In this document: positions 44,856-53,298 of the stretch, in pieces
Numbering within the stretch: position 1 is the stretch's first letter
Layout of the letters: each line of letters begins with the position of its first letter
Assembly: GCF_015712065.1 (NCBI RefSeq)
Contig: NZ_JACFYZ010000008.1
Span: forward strand, 1-64,000
Length of the DNA stretch: 64,000 nt
Reading direction: 5' to 3'
DNA from: Ectopseudomonas chengduensis
Lineage (GTDB): Bacteria > Pseudomonadota > Gammaproteobacteria > Pseudomonadales > Pseudomonadaceae
Notes under the pieces: model-generated
Database searches by the model: none
Seen by the model: the letters and a program-made list of their open reading frames with translations, nothing else
What the model was told of the DNA's origin: nothing
Made by a program: the position numbers and the translations under genes

Positions 44856-45176
44856 TCAGTCGCGCTTTTTCATCAATGATGGCGACAGGCTCAGATCGCT
44901 GGGGCGACGCAGGCGTCTGCGACAGCGACGCCAGAAAGCGATGCCGGCCCACAACAGGAACAGGCCGAGCAGCAGCAGGACGGTGGCCTCGCCGGTGGAG
45001 TCGTTGAGCGTACCCAGTACTGGCGCTCGGCCTGCCAGCGAGGCGACGCCTGCCATCGCCAGTAGAATGCCGAAGGCGGCGAGCAGGGCGCCCAGGCCGG
45101 CCCCGATACGCAGGCGCCAGTTTTTCGGCCGGCGTGGGCGCAAGCGGCGTGCATCGAAATCGTCGGACAGCTTCAT
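44856..45176 (-). CDS. Small membrane protein of unknown function
   Basis: Protein of 106 residues. A basic N-terminal stretch (ARRLRPRRPKNWRLRIG) is followed by a hydrophobic helix (about 28-48), a second helix (about 65-85) and a basic C-terminal tail. No domain is recognised. It lies between the Smr gene and the isochorismatase-like gene on the same strand, with 81 bases to the latter. Hypothetical, but codon use and membrane pattern look real. Confidence 0.6.
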   Translation of the reverse strand: MKLSDDFDARRLRPRRPKNWRLRIGAGLGALLAAFGILLAMAGVASLAGRAPVLGTLNDSTGEATVLLLLGLFLLWAGIAFWRRCRRRLRRPSDLSLSPSLMKKRD

Positions 45177-45257
45177 TCCGATTTCCTTTGACTTATCGCC
45201 GGTATGACCGGCTGGTCGCGTCCGGGTTCCGCAGCGCTGGCGATACTGCTACAGGTT

Positions 45258-45854
45258 TCACACCAGCGATTTGGCGTGCGGCACCAAGGTGGCGAAATTG
45301 TCGCCCAAGGCGATCATCTCGATGCGGTGCACCTCGGCGGCGGCTATCACGCTGCCATCCGGTGCAGGCAGGTCGCGGGTAGCGCAGGCAGCATCGACCA
45401 GGGTACAGCGATACCCGTAGTCCTTGGCGGCGCGCACGGTGGTGCTGACGCTGGAATGGGTCATGAAACCGCAGACGATCAGGTCAAGATGGCCGAGCGC
45501 CTGCAGGCGGTCATGCAGCTCGGTACCAGCGAAGGCGTTGGGCAGGCGTTTCTCCACGACGATCTCGCCCGCCAGCGGGGCTGCTTCCGGCAGGTGACGA
45601 CCGCGTGGGCCGCTGGGGTCGAGCAGGCCGCCGGGAATGCCGAGGTGTTTGACGTGAACGATGTCGGCACCGGCACTGCGCGCTGCTGCCAGCAGACTGG
45701 CGATCTCTGCCAGTGCGGGGTCCAGGCCCGGCAGCGCGAGGACGCCGCTGCGATACTCTTCCTGGGCATCGATGATCAGCAGGGTCGCATTGTTCAGGCT
45801 GGCCGGTGCGTGGCCACGACCGGTGAGCTGGAACATGGTTTGCGGATGGGACAT
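45258..45854 (-). CDS. Isochorismatase-like hydrolase, catalytic Cys replaced
   Basis: Protein of 198 residues of the isochorismatase/cysteine-hydrolase superfamily. Asp29 (LLIIDAQEEY) and Lys102 (VVEKRLPNAF) of the catalytic triad are present. At the nucleophile position the sequence is CGFMTHSSVSTTVR, with Ser135 where amidases of this family have cysteine (THxCV). True isochorismatases such as EntB and PhzD also lack the cysteine, so the protein may hydrolyse a vinyl ether or another bond, or be a non-amidase. I start at MSHPQTMFQ. Confidence 0.88.
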   Translation of the reverse strand: MSHPQTMFQLTGRGHAPASLNNATLLIIDAQEEYRSGVLALPGLDPALAEIASLLAAARSAGADIVHVKHLGIPGGLLDPSGPRGRHLPEAAPLAGEIVVEKRLPNAFAGTELHDRLQALGHLDLIVCGFMTHSSVSTTVRAAKDYGYRCTLVDAACATRDLPAPDGSVIAAAEVHRIEMIALGDNFATLVPHAKSLV

Positions 45855-46009
45855 CTCGGGCTCCTGGCTGATGGTGATAATGTGCCATTGTCCGCTTGCC
45901 AGGGCGCTCTGTGAACCTCTATCTGCGCCAAGGCTTGCTCGGTGCATTTTGCCGGAGCAGAATCGGAACTGCCCTGAAGGACTCAGGGTCGTACGCAAAA
46001 GGAGTTGCC

Positions 46010-46138
46010 ATGTCACTTTTGTCGCAGTTTTCCCCGCATTTCTGGCTTTTGTTCTCCATCGCCGTGGCCATCGCCGTTCTGCGCGAGCTGCGCCGTCCTG
46101 ATGATGATGCACTGCGCAAGAAGCGCGAGCGCTCATGA
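46010..46138 (+). CDS. 42-residue single-helix membrane protein
   Basis: Begins MSLLSQFSPHFWLLFSIAVA and continues through one hydrophobic helix (about 10-26) to a highly charged tail rich in Arg, Lys and Asp (RRPDDDALRKKRERS). A strong AAGGAG lies at ideal distance from the ATG. It stands between the isochorismatase-like gene (divergent) and prmB. No family recognised. The ribosome site and clean topology argue that it is expressed. Confidence 0.55.
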   Translation: MSLLSQFSPHFWLLFSIAVAIAVLRELRRPDDDALRKKRERS

Positions 46139-46216
46139 ACACTCGTTAACCCGTCATTCATGCGCTGGCCACCCGCACTGGGCTAAACTTCCGCACTTTT
46201 CACCCGGAGGCCGCCC

Positions 46217-47137
46217 GTGACTGCTCTCACTACCCGTTTACGTACCCTGCGTGATTACATCCGCTGGGCCGTCAGTCGTTTTCAGGCCGAGCAACTGTTC
46301 TTCGGCCACGGCACCGACAATGCCTGGGATGAAGCCCGCCAGCTGGTGCTCGGCGCGCTGCACCTGCCTTGGGAAATCTCCGACGCCTATCTCGATTGCC
46401 GCCTGGAAGACGACGAGCACACCCACCTGCAGGCGCTGCTCAAGCGCCGCATCGAAGAGCGCGTACCCACCGCCTACTTGTTGGGCGAGGCCTGGTTCTG
46501 CGGTTTGCCCTTCGTCGTCGATGAGCGTGTGCTGGTGCCGCGCTCGCCGATCGCCGAGCTGATCGACCGTCATTTTTCCCCCTGGCTGCCTACCGAACCG
46601 TCGCGCATCCTCGATCTGTGCACCGGTTCCGGCTGCATTGGCATCGCCTGCGCCTACGAATTCCCCGAAGCGGAAGTGGTGCTGGGCGATCTGTCGTTCG
46701 ACGCGCTGGAGGTGGCCAACCTCAACATCGAGCGCCACGGCCTGGAGGAGCGCGTCTATTGCGTGCAGGGTGATGGCTTCGCCGGGTTGCCGGGGCAGCG
46801 TTTCGACCTGATCGTATCCAACCCGCCTTATGTCGACGCCGAGGATTTCGCCGACATGCCGGCCGAATACCAGCATGAGCCGGCGATGGGCCTGGCCTGC
46901 GGTCATGATGGCCTGGATCTGGTGCGACGCATGCTGGCTGAAGCGGCCGATCACCTGACCGAGCGTGGCGTGCTGATCGTCGAAGTGGGCAACAGCCAGG
47001 TGCATGTCGAGGCGTTGTACCCGGAAGTGGAGTTCACCTGGCTGGACTTCCAGCGTGGCGGGCACGGCGTGTTCCTGCTGGCGGCCAAGCAGTGTCGTGA
47101 GCATCTGCAGCTGTTTCGTTCGCGTATCGAAGCCTGA
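46217..47137 (+). CDS. prmB: Ribosomal protein L3 glutamine methyltransferase
   Basis: N5-glutamine methyltransferase for ribosomal protein L3. The 306-residue protein has the SAM-binding DLCTGSGCIGIACA motif and the catalytic NPPYVDAEDF (Asn202). The C-terminal EVGNSQVHV region is also typical. The GTG start has GGAGG seven bases before it. It precedes convergent hypothetical and hydrolase genes and aroC, the order seen near PA1678-PA1681 in P. aeruginosa. Confidence 0.95.
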   Translation: MTALTTRLRTLRDYIRWAVSRFQAEQLFFGHGTDNAWDEARQLVLGALHLPWEISDAYLDCRLEDDEHTHLQALLKRRIEERVPTAYLLGEAWFCGLPFVVDERVLVPRSPIAELIDRHFSPWLPTEPSRILDLCTGSGCIGIACAYEFPEAEVVLGDLSFDALEVANLNIERHGLEERVYCVQGDGFAGLPGQRFDLIVSNPPYVDAEDFADMPAEYQHEPAMGLACGHDGLDLVRRMLAEAADHLTERGVLIVEVGNSQVHVEALYPEVEFTWLDFQRGGHGVFLLAAKQCREHLQLFRSRIEA

Positions 47138-47142
47138 TACCC

Positions 47143-47203
47143 CGGTGCGCACGGCGCACCCTACGGGAGTTACGGTTGACGTAGGGTGCGCCGCGCGCAC
47201 CAA
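47143..47203. repeat. REP-like facing pair (GTAGGGTGCGCC family)
   Basis: GGTGCGCACGGCGCACCCTACG followed by CGTAGGGTGCGCCGCGCGCACC. It lies between convergent prmB and the next gene. Confidence 0.85.
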
Positions 47204-47209
47204 GGGCCG

Positions 47210-48010
47210 CTAGCGTGTAGCGATCCAGATCAGCAGACCCGCCTGAAACAGGCTGAACGCCACCAGGCAGGTGATGGTGAAGCGCAGGCCACTGTCTTCA
47301 CGCTTGAGACGCTCGAGCCGATCTTCCAGCTTGCGCAGTTTGACGTCCTGCTCCTGCAGCGTCTGGTCGGCCTGCTGCAGCATCGCAGCGGCATCCAGCA
47401 ACTCGATGATCTGCACCTTCTCGGCATGCCAGTCGCCATGCAGCGAGCTGACTCGCGGTACGCTGTAGAAGGGTTTGAGTTGCAACGGGTCGCTGTACTC
47501 GATGGTGAAACCCTGCGCCTTCAGCGCGTGGTCACGGCGGGCGCGGGCGGCGTCGTTGAAATTGTCCTTGGTCGGCAGGGCGGCGCCCTCGACCTGATAG
47601 TGCGCGTACTGCTTGCGCGCCCAGGCAATGCCCTGGGCCATGAGAAAGCGCCCCAGGCCGCGATTGGCCGGCTCCACGCTGAGGCCCTTGTCCGGGCCGA
47701 AGCGAACCTCCTTGCGCTGATGGTCGGCCCAGACCTCCAGCAGGTTGTTGTGGCGATGCAGACGCTGGCCGGGCACCTGGATGGTCAGGCGCAGCAGGCT
47801 CGTGTCTTTGGCGTGGCGTTCCACCCGGCCAAGCTGGACGAAGCGCAGTGGCCGCGGACCGGTTTCCCGGTCGACGGGCAGTGGCGCCAGACGCAGCAGG
47901 CTGACTTGCTCGGCTGGCAGGTCCGCCCAGGGATGCGGTGCGGCAGGCGTTTCGCTTGTCGCAGCTTCGGCATCTGGCGCTGGTGCCTGCGGGGCTGGGT
48001 TTTCGCTCAT
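47210..48010 (-). CDS. Conserved hypothetical protein with C-terminal anchor
   Basis: Protein of 266 residues. Proline/alanine-rich N-terminus (1-35), a mixed folded domain (about 40-180, with RHNNLLEVWADHQRKEVRFGP), a coiled coil (about 195-240, LLDAAAMLQQADQTLQEQDV) and a single C-terminal membrane helix (FTITCLVAFSLFQAGLLIWI). I do not recognise a functional domain. The same position next to prmB and aroC is held by a hypothetical gene in P. aeruginosa. Likely a tail-anchored or inner-membrane protein. Confidence 0.75.
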   Translation of the reverse strand: MSENPAPQAPAPDAEAATSETPAAPHPWADLPAEQVSLLRLAPLPVDRETGPRPLRFVQLGRVERHAKDTSLLRLTIQVPGQRLHRHNNLLEVWADHQRKEVRFGPDKGLSVEPANRGLGRFLMAQGIAWARKQYAHYQVEGAALPTKDNFNDAARARRDHALKAQGFTIEYSDPLQLKPFYSVPRVSSLHGDWHAEKVQIIELLDAAAMLQQADQTLQEQDVKLRKLEDRLERLKREDSGLRFTITCLVAFSLFQAGLLIWIATR

Positions 48011-48046
48011 GGGCGTCCTGTGTACCGTTCGGTGGCCTTCGATGCG

Positions 48047-49009
48047 TTATCGGCCATTTTCCTCAGCACTGGAGCGAATAAAGGACAGGATCCGTTCGCC
48101 CAGCGCACGGGCCAAGGGTAGCTGCGGATCGTCATAGGACGCCAGCTGTTCGTTCCAGGGCGCCGGGGTGATGCGCATGACGTGGTTCATGCCGGCGATC
48201 ATCGCCAGTTCGGCATCGGGCTTGGCCTGCTTGAGGGCTTCGGCGTTGTCGGGGCTGACCTGGGCATCGTGGGTGCCTTGCACGATCAGTGCGGGAATCT
48301 GCAGCGCGGCGAAGTTTTCCGCCGGGTCCTGGCGCAGCAGGCTGATCAGGTAGGGCTGTACGCTGGGGCGATAGATCGCTTGCAGTTCCTTGGGCACCTC
48401 GGGCTGCAGCTTGCCGCGAATCAGGTTGGCGAGGATGTGCCGGCTCTCGGCCAGGAGCGGCGGCGGCAGGCGCATGGCCAGTTGCATGTCCAGCACCTGG
48501 CCGATGGGGTAGGCGGGGCCGGCAATGGACACCAGGGCATCGGCCTGGCTGCCAGGCGCGGCCAGGCCGGCGATCAGTGCGCCTTCACTGTGACCGATGA
48601 GAATCAGTCGATCAAAACGCGGATCGTCCCTGAGCAGCCTGGCCCAGTCTTCGACATCGGCCACATAGCGCTCGACGCTGAGGTCCTTTTCGTCCGGCGT
48701 GGCGGCGCGGCTGGCGGCGACGCCGCGCTTGTCATAGCGCAGGCTGGCGACGCCATTACGCGCCAAGACCTGGGCCAGCTTCTTCAGTGCATCGTTATGG
48801 CCGCCTTGAGGGTTGTTGCCATTGCGGTCTGTGGGGCCTGAACCGGCGATCAGCAGCGCCACCGGCACCGGCTTGTCGCTTTGCGGCACCAGCAGGCTGC
48901 CGTACAGGGTGCCCTGGTCGGTGTCGAGGCTGATGGGCAGTTGTCGGGTGGTGTTGGCCTGGGCCAGGCCGGTGATCAGGGTGAGGGACAAGAGCAGGGC
49001 TCGTAGCAT
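48047..49009 (-). CDS. Secreted alpha/beta hydrolase
   Basis: Protein of 320 residues with a signal peptide (MLRALLLSLTLITGLAQA). Serine-hydrolase fold: the oxyanion region ALLIAGSGPTDRNGNNPQGG, nucleophile motif GHSEGALIAG, and a late histidine in AGMNHVMRI. A peptidase S9-like esterase or acyl hydrolase of the periplasm. The substrate cannot be read from sequence. I start at MLRALLLS; upstream codons overlap the aroC promoter. Confidence 0.88.
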   Translation of the reverse strand: MLRALLLSLTLITGLAQANTTRQLPISLDTDQGTLYGSLLVPQSDKPVPVALLIAGSGPTDRNGNNPQGGHNDALKKLAQVLARNGVASLRYDKRGVAASRAATPDEKDLSVERYVADVEDWARLLRDDPRFDRLILIGHSEGALIAGLAAPGSQADALVSIAGPAYPIGQVLDMQLAMRLPPPLLAESRHILANLIRGKLQPEVPKELQAIYRPSVQPYLISLLRQDPAENFAALQIPALIVQGTHDAQVSPDNAEALKQAKPDAELAMIAGMNHVMRITPAPWNEQLASYDDPQLPLARALGERILSFIRSSAEENGR

Positions 49010-49163
49010 GATGAGGGTAGGGTAGTGGCAGGTTGGTATTGGACGCTGGCCGCGGGCCAAGGTTCGGGGTGAACTGCAAGAAGGTGGCAGGTATACTCGC
49101 CCACCTTGTGAATCGGGCCTGCGCAGTGGCAGGCCGATGCTGAATTTCGCGGAGCGTCTTCCC

Positions 49164-50255
49164 ATGTCCGGCAATACCTACGGCAAGCTGTTCACCGTCA
49201 CCACCGCTGGCGAAAGCCATGGCCCGGCGCTGGTCGCCATCGTCGATGGTTGCCCGCCTGGTGTCGAGATTACTCTGCAAGACCTGCAGCGTGACCTCGA
49301 TCGCCGCAAGCCGGGCACCAGCCGCCACACCACGCAGCGCCAGGAAGACGATGAGGTGGAAATCCTCTCCGGCGTGTTCGAGGGCAAGACCACTGGTTGC
49401 TCCATCGGCCTGCTGATCCGCAACACCGACCAGAAGTCCAAGGATTATTCGGCGATCAAGGATCTGTTCCGCCCAGCCCACGCCGACTACACCTACCACC
49501 ACAAGTACGGTATCCGCGACTACCGTGGCGGTGGCCGCAGCTCGGCGCGCGAAACTGCCATGCGCGTGGCGGCCGGCGCCATCGCCAAGAAATTCCTGGC
49601 CAGCCAGGGCATCGTCATCCGCGGCTACATGAGCCAGCTCGGCCCTATCGAAATCCCGTTCAAGACCTGGGACAGCGTCGAGCAGAACGCCTTCTTCAGC
49701 CCCGACCCGGACAAGGTGCCGGAGCTCGAGGCCTACATGGATCAGCTGCGCCGTGACCAGGATTCGGTCGGCGCGAAGATCACCGTGGTCGCCGAAGGGG
49801 TGATGCCGGGCCTCGGCGAACCGATCTTCGACCGCCTCGACGCCGAACTGGCCCATGCACTGATGAGCATCAACGCGGTCAAGGGCGTGGAGATCGGCGC
49901 CGGTTTCGCCTGCGTCGCCCAGCGTGGCACCGAACACCGCGACGAGCTGACCCCGGAGGGCTTCATCTCCAACAACGCCGGCGGCATTCTCGGCGGTATC
50001 TCCAGCGGCCAGCCGATCATCGCCCACCTGGCGCTCAAACCGACCTCCAGCATCACCACGCCGGGTCGCTCCATCGACGTCGATGGCAACCCGGTGGATG
50101 TGATCACCAAGGGCCGCCACGACCCCTGCGTCGGCATCCGCGCCACGCCGATTGCCGAAGCGATGATGGCCATCGTGCTGATGGATCACCTGCTGCGTCA
50201 CCGCGCGCAGAACGCCGACGTGCGTGTCACCACGCCGGTGCTGCCACAACTGTGA
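49164..50255 (+). CDS. aroC: Chorismate synthase
   Basis: Last shared step of aromatic amino-acid synthesis, converting EPSP to chorismate with reduced FMN. The 363-residue protein carries the three family signatures: GESHGPALVAIVDGCPPG near the start, YRGGGRSSARETA, and RATPIAEAMMA near the end. ATG start at MSGNTYGK with GGAG before it; the frame begins nine codons earlier without support. Its TGA overlaps the GTG start of the following transporter. Confidence 0.97.
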   Translation: MSGNTYGKLFTVTTAGESHGPALVAIVDGCPPGVEITLQDLQRDLDRRKPGTSRHTTQRQEDDEVEILSGVFEGKTTGCSIGLLIRNTDQKSKDYSAIKDLFRPAHADYTYHHKYGIRDYRGGGRSSARETAMRVAAGAIAKKFLASQGIVIRGYMSQLGPIEIPFKTWDSVEQNAFFSPDPDKVPELEAYMDQLRRDQDSVGAKITVVAEGVMPGLGEPIFDRLDAELAHALMSINAVKGVEIGAGFACVAQRGTEHRDELTPEGFISNNAGGILGGISSGQPIIAHLALKPTSSITTPGRSIDVDGNPVDVITKGRHDPCVGIRATPIAEAMMAIVLMDHLLRHRAQNADVRVTTPVLPQL

Positions 50256-51421
50256 CCTGGGCGCGCGCGGCCCTGCCTTACTGGCGGCTGTCCGGCTTCT
50301 ACTTCTTCTACTTCGCCCTGCTCGGGGGTACGGCGCCGTTCCTGGCGCTGTACTTCGACCACCTGGGCTTTTCCCCGGCGCGGATCGGCGAGTTGATCGC
50401 CATTCCCATGCTGATGCGCTGCCTGGCACCGAACCTCTGGGGTTGGCTGGGTGACCACACCGGTCAGCGCCTGTTGATCGTGCGTTTCGGCGCGCTGTGC
50501 ACCCTGGTCTGCTTCGCCGGCATCTTCTTCAGCCAGAGCTACGCCTGGCTGGCGTTGATCATGGCCACCCACGCCTTCTTCTGGCATGCGGTGCTGCCGC
50601 AGTTCGAGGTCATCACCCTGGCCCATCTGCGCGAGCAGGCGGCGCGTTACAGCCAGATTCGCCTGTGGGGCAGCATCGGCTTCATCGTCGCCGTGGTCGG
50701 CCTCGGCCTGCTGTTCGAGTGGCTGAGCCTGGACGCGTATCCGGCGGCGCTGCTGGTGATCATGGCCGGTATCGTCGTCAGCAGTTTCTGGGTGCCCAAT
50801 GCACAGCCTGTGCTGCGCCCGAGCACGCTGGAGTCGGAGGGCTTTGTGCGCCAATTGCGCCGCCCCGGCATCCTCGCGTTCTACGTTTGCGTCGGGCTGA
50901 TGCAACTGAGCAACGGTCCGTACTACACCTTCCTCACTCTGCACCTGGAGGGCGTTGGCTACAGCCGTGGCGCCATCGGTCTGTTCTGGGCGCTGGGGGT
51001 GGTGGCGGAGATCCTGCTGTTTCTGGTCATGGCGCGCCTGCTGCAGCGCTACTCACTGCGCGCGGTACTGCTGGCCAGCTTCCTGATCACCGCCGTGCGC
51101 TGGCTGCTGCTGGGCAGTCTGCCCCAGTACCTGCCGGTTCTGTTGCTGGCGCAGTGCATGCACGCCGCCACCTTTGGCGCGTTCCATGCCGCCTGCATCC
51201 ACTTCGTGCAACGCAGTTTTGCGGACCGCCAGCAGGGCCAGGCCCAGGCGCTCTATGTCAGCCTGGCTGGCATCGGCGGTGCGTTGGGCGCGCTGTATGC
51301 CGGTTACAGCTGGAAGGGCCTGGGTCCGGCCTGGACCTTCGCCATCGCCAGTCTGGTAGCCTTGCTGGCAGCCTTCGTTATTGCCACCCGTCTGCCGCTC
51401 GAGCGGCCCCGAATCGAGTGA
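50252..51421 (+). CDS. MFS transporter, HcaT/phenylpropionate-permease-like
   Basis: Twelve-helix major-facilitator protein of 389 residues of the MFS_1-like (HcaT) branch. The N-terminal WRLSGFYFFYFALLGGTAPFLALYF and the loop RIWLG-like RLWGSIGFI are typical. The GTG start overlaps the aroC stop by four bases, so translation is coupled. Substrate unknown; HcaT relatives are proposed to import phenylpropionate or similar acids. Confidence 0.88.
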   Translation: MTWARAALPYWRLSGFYFFYFALLGGTAPFLALYFDHLGFSPARIGELIAIPMLMRCLAPNLWGWLGDHTGQRLLIVRFGALCTLVCFAGIFFSQSYAWLALIMATHAFFWHAVLPQFEVITLAHLREQAARYSQIRLWGSIGFIVAVVGLGLLFEWLSLDAYPAALLVIMAGIVVSSFWVPNAQPVLRPSTLESEGFVRQLRRPGILAFYVCVGLMQLSNGPYYTFLTLHLEGVGYSRGAIGLFWALGVVAEILLFLVMARLLQRYSLRAVLLASFLITAVRWLLLGSLPQYLPVLLLAQCMHAATFGAFHAACIHFVQRSFADRQQGQAQALYVSLAGIGGALGALYAGYSWKGLGPAWTFAIASLVALLAAFVIATRLPLERPRIE

Positions 51422-51428
51422 ACCCTTC

Positions 51429-51968
51429 ATGAGCAGCCTCGCCGTCCACCTGCACACCTCCCCGGAACTGCCGAACAAGGTTCTCAACCACGCCGACGAT
51501 ATCGCCAGCACCCTGTCCGCGGTGGGCATCGACTATCGCCAGCTGGAATTGCCGGCTGCGTTGCGCCCTGGTTGCGAGCAGGCCGAGTTCGATGCGGCCT
51601 ATGGTCTGTGGCTGCAGGCATTCATGGGCAAGGAAGGGCATGTGCAGCAGGAGCTGTTCAACCTGCAGCGCAATCATCCGCAGAAACTGGAGCTGCGCGC
51701 TCGGTATCTGGACGAGCAAGTGCAGTCTAGCGCCAGTACCTGGTTGTTCCTGGGTGGTTTCGCCCAGCTCAGCGTGCATCTGGATGGCTACGTGTATGTG
51801 CTGCAGGGTGAGCGTGGCGACCTGCTGACGCTGCCGGCTGGCACTCGTCACTGGTTCGACCTGGGTGAAGAACCGCACGTGCTGGCGGTGCGCCTGAGCC
51901 CGAGTGAAGACACACCAGAACGCACCGGTAACGATATCGCCAGCCGCTTTCCGCGCCTAGGGGACTGA
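51429..51968 (+). CDS. Acireductone dioxygenase homologue without metal ligands
   Basis: Cupin of 179 residues that aligns without gaps, from about residue 78 to 155, to acireductone dioxygenase (MtnD) of methionine salvage. The family's metal site EHTHxxDEVR is replaced by EQVQSSASTW. The two histidines have become Gln97 and Gln99, the glutamate Ser103, and the arginine Trp105. Only the last ligand, His141 in AGTRHWF, remains. It probably cannot bind Fe or Ni in the normal way and may be a pseudoenzyme or have a new role. The usual neighbours mtnB and mtnC are absent here. It starts 7 bases after the MFS gene. Confidence 0.85.
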   Translation: MSSLAVHLHTSPELPNKVLNHADDIASTLSAVGIDYRQLELPAALRPGCEQAEFDAAYGLWLQAFMGKEGHVQQELFNLQRNHPQKLELRARYLDEQVQSSASTWLFLGGFAQLSVHLDGYVYVLQGERGDLLTLPAGTRHWFDLGEEPHVLAVRLSPSEDTPERTGNDIASRFPRLGD

Positions 51969-52029
51969 GGGAACCCCAGCCAATCAACGACTATCCTATG
52001 CAGGCAACCTTTCAGACAGGAGTGTCGTC

Positions 52030-52221
52030 ATGGGTTCCACCTTCAATGGGCTGCTCGGCCTGGTTATCCTGGCCCTGGATATCTGGGCCATCATCAACGT
52101 GGTCAAGAGCAACGCGGAAACTGGAATCAAGATTCTATGGATTCTGCTGATCGTGCTGTTGCCGGTGATCGGTCTGATCATCTGGGCGCTGATGGGGCCG
52201 CGCGGCAACGTCAGAATATGA
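52030..52221 (+). CDS. PLDc_N-domain small membrane protein
   Basis: Protein of 63 residues with two hydrophobic helices joined by WAIINVVKSNAETGIKILWIL. This is the phospholipase-D-nuclease N-terminal domain found alone as a small membrane protein in many bacteria. CAGGAG precedes the ATG. Its stop overlaps the start of the next gene by four bases (ATGA). Function unknown. Confidence 0.8.
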   Translation: MGSTFNGLLGLVILALDIWAIINVVKSNAETGIKILWILLIVLLPVIGLIIWALMGPRGNVRI

Positions 52222-52775
52222 CTCGCCTGTGGCTGCTGGCCCTGGTGCTGCTGCCGCTGTTCAGTGTGGCGGCAGATAACGCCGATGCCTGGCAGGCATT
52301 GCGCGAAGGTCGTGCGCTGATACTCATGCGTCACGCCACCGCGCCGGGTACGGGCGACCCGGCGAACTTTCGCCTGGGACAATGCGAAACCCAGCGCAAC
52401 CTCAATGCTCAAGGGCGTGCCGAGGCCCGGCGCTGGGGCGAGTTGCTCGCGCGTCAGGGGATCGAACAGCCGCGGCTTCTCAGCAGTCGCTGGTGCCGCG
52501 CGCTGGACACGGCCAGCAACATGCAGCGCGGCCCGGTACAACCATTCGCGGCGCTGGATTCGTTCTTCGGCAAGCCCGAGGATGGTGCCGAGCAGACCGC
52601 CGAGCTGATTCGCTCGGTCAACCAACTGCCTGCTGGCGCGCCGTTGGTGCTGGTTTCCCATCAGGTCAATATCACCGCCCTGACCGGCATCTTTCCGGCG
52701 TCGGGTGAAGGGCTGATTCTGGCTTTGCCCCTACGTCCGCGTGCAGAGCCTCTGGCGCGCATACCCGCGCCCTAG
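52218..52775 (+). CDS. Secreted histidine phosphatase family protein
   Basis: Protein of 185 residues with a signal peptide (MTRLWLLALVLLPLFSVAA). The phosphoglycerate-mutase-like RHA motif is in LILMRHATAPG. The second catalytic histidine is in LVLVSHQVNITALTG. Short branch-1 histidine phosphatase located in the periplasm; substrate unknown. Coupled to the PLDc_N gene by ATGA overlap. Confidence 0.85.
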   Translation: MTRLWLLALVLLPLFSVAADNADAWQALREGRALILMRHATAPGTGDPANFRLGQCETQRNLNAQGRAEARRWGELLARQGIEQPRLLSSRWCRALDTASNMQRGPVQPFAALDSFFGKPEDGAEQTAELIRSVNQLPAGAPLVLVSHQVNITALTGIFPASGEGLILALPLRPRAEPLARIPAP

Positions 52776-52797
52776 GCACTTTTCGTAAAGAGCCTGG

Positions 52798-53295
52798 TTA
52801 CAAAGCCAGTTGCGCCTGAGCCGGCTGCAATACACCCTCGAGTTCCAGCAGCTGCTGCTTGCGCGGCAGGCCACCGGCATAACCGGTCAGGCTGCCGTCC
52901 CGGCCGATCACGCGGTGGCAGGGCACGATGATGGAGATGGGGTTGGCGCCATTGGCTGTCCCCACCGCGCGTACTGCCTGCGGTCTGCCGATGACATTGG
53001 CCAGCTCCGAATAGCTGCAGGTGCGACCGTAGGGAATGGTCAACAGCGCCTGCCAGACCGCCTGCTGGAATGCCGTGCCCCTCGGCGCCAGGCGCAATTC
53101 GAACTGACGGCGCTTGCCGGCGAAGTATTCATCGAGCTGACTGCACACGGCGTCCAGCTCACGGCCAGCGGGCTGCCAATGGTCTTCGATGCGCCAGGGC
53201 CGGCTGTCCAGCTCCATCAACAGCAATTGCAGGCCGCTGTCGTCGGCTGCGATCAGTAGCGGGCCGACGGGGCTGTCGTGGTAGCGGTAATGCAT
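52798..53295 (-). CDS. ogt: Methylated-DNA-protein cysteine methyltransferase
   Basis: Removes alkyl groups from O6-guanine and O4-thymine in one suicide reaction. The 165-residue length is typical of stand-alone Ogt. Acceptor Cys126 lies in VPCHRVIGRDGSLTGYAGG, and the N-terminal ribonuclease-H-like domain and FQQAVWQALLTIPYGRT helix are intact. It starts 3 bases after the AlkA-like gene on the same strand, forming an alkylation-repair operon. No ada gene is adjacent. Confidence 0.95.
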   Translation of the reverse strand: MHYRYHDSPVGPLLIAADDSGLQLLLMELDSRPWRIEDHWQPAGRELDAVCSQLDEYFAGKRRQFELRLAPRGTAFQQAVWQALLTIPYGRTCSYSELANVIGRPQAVRAVGTANGANPISIIVPCHRVIGRDGSLTGYAGGLPRKQQLLELEGVLQPAQAQLAL

Positions 53296-53298
53296 GAC

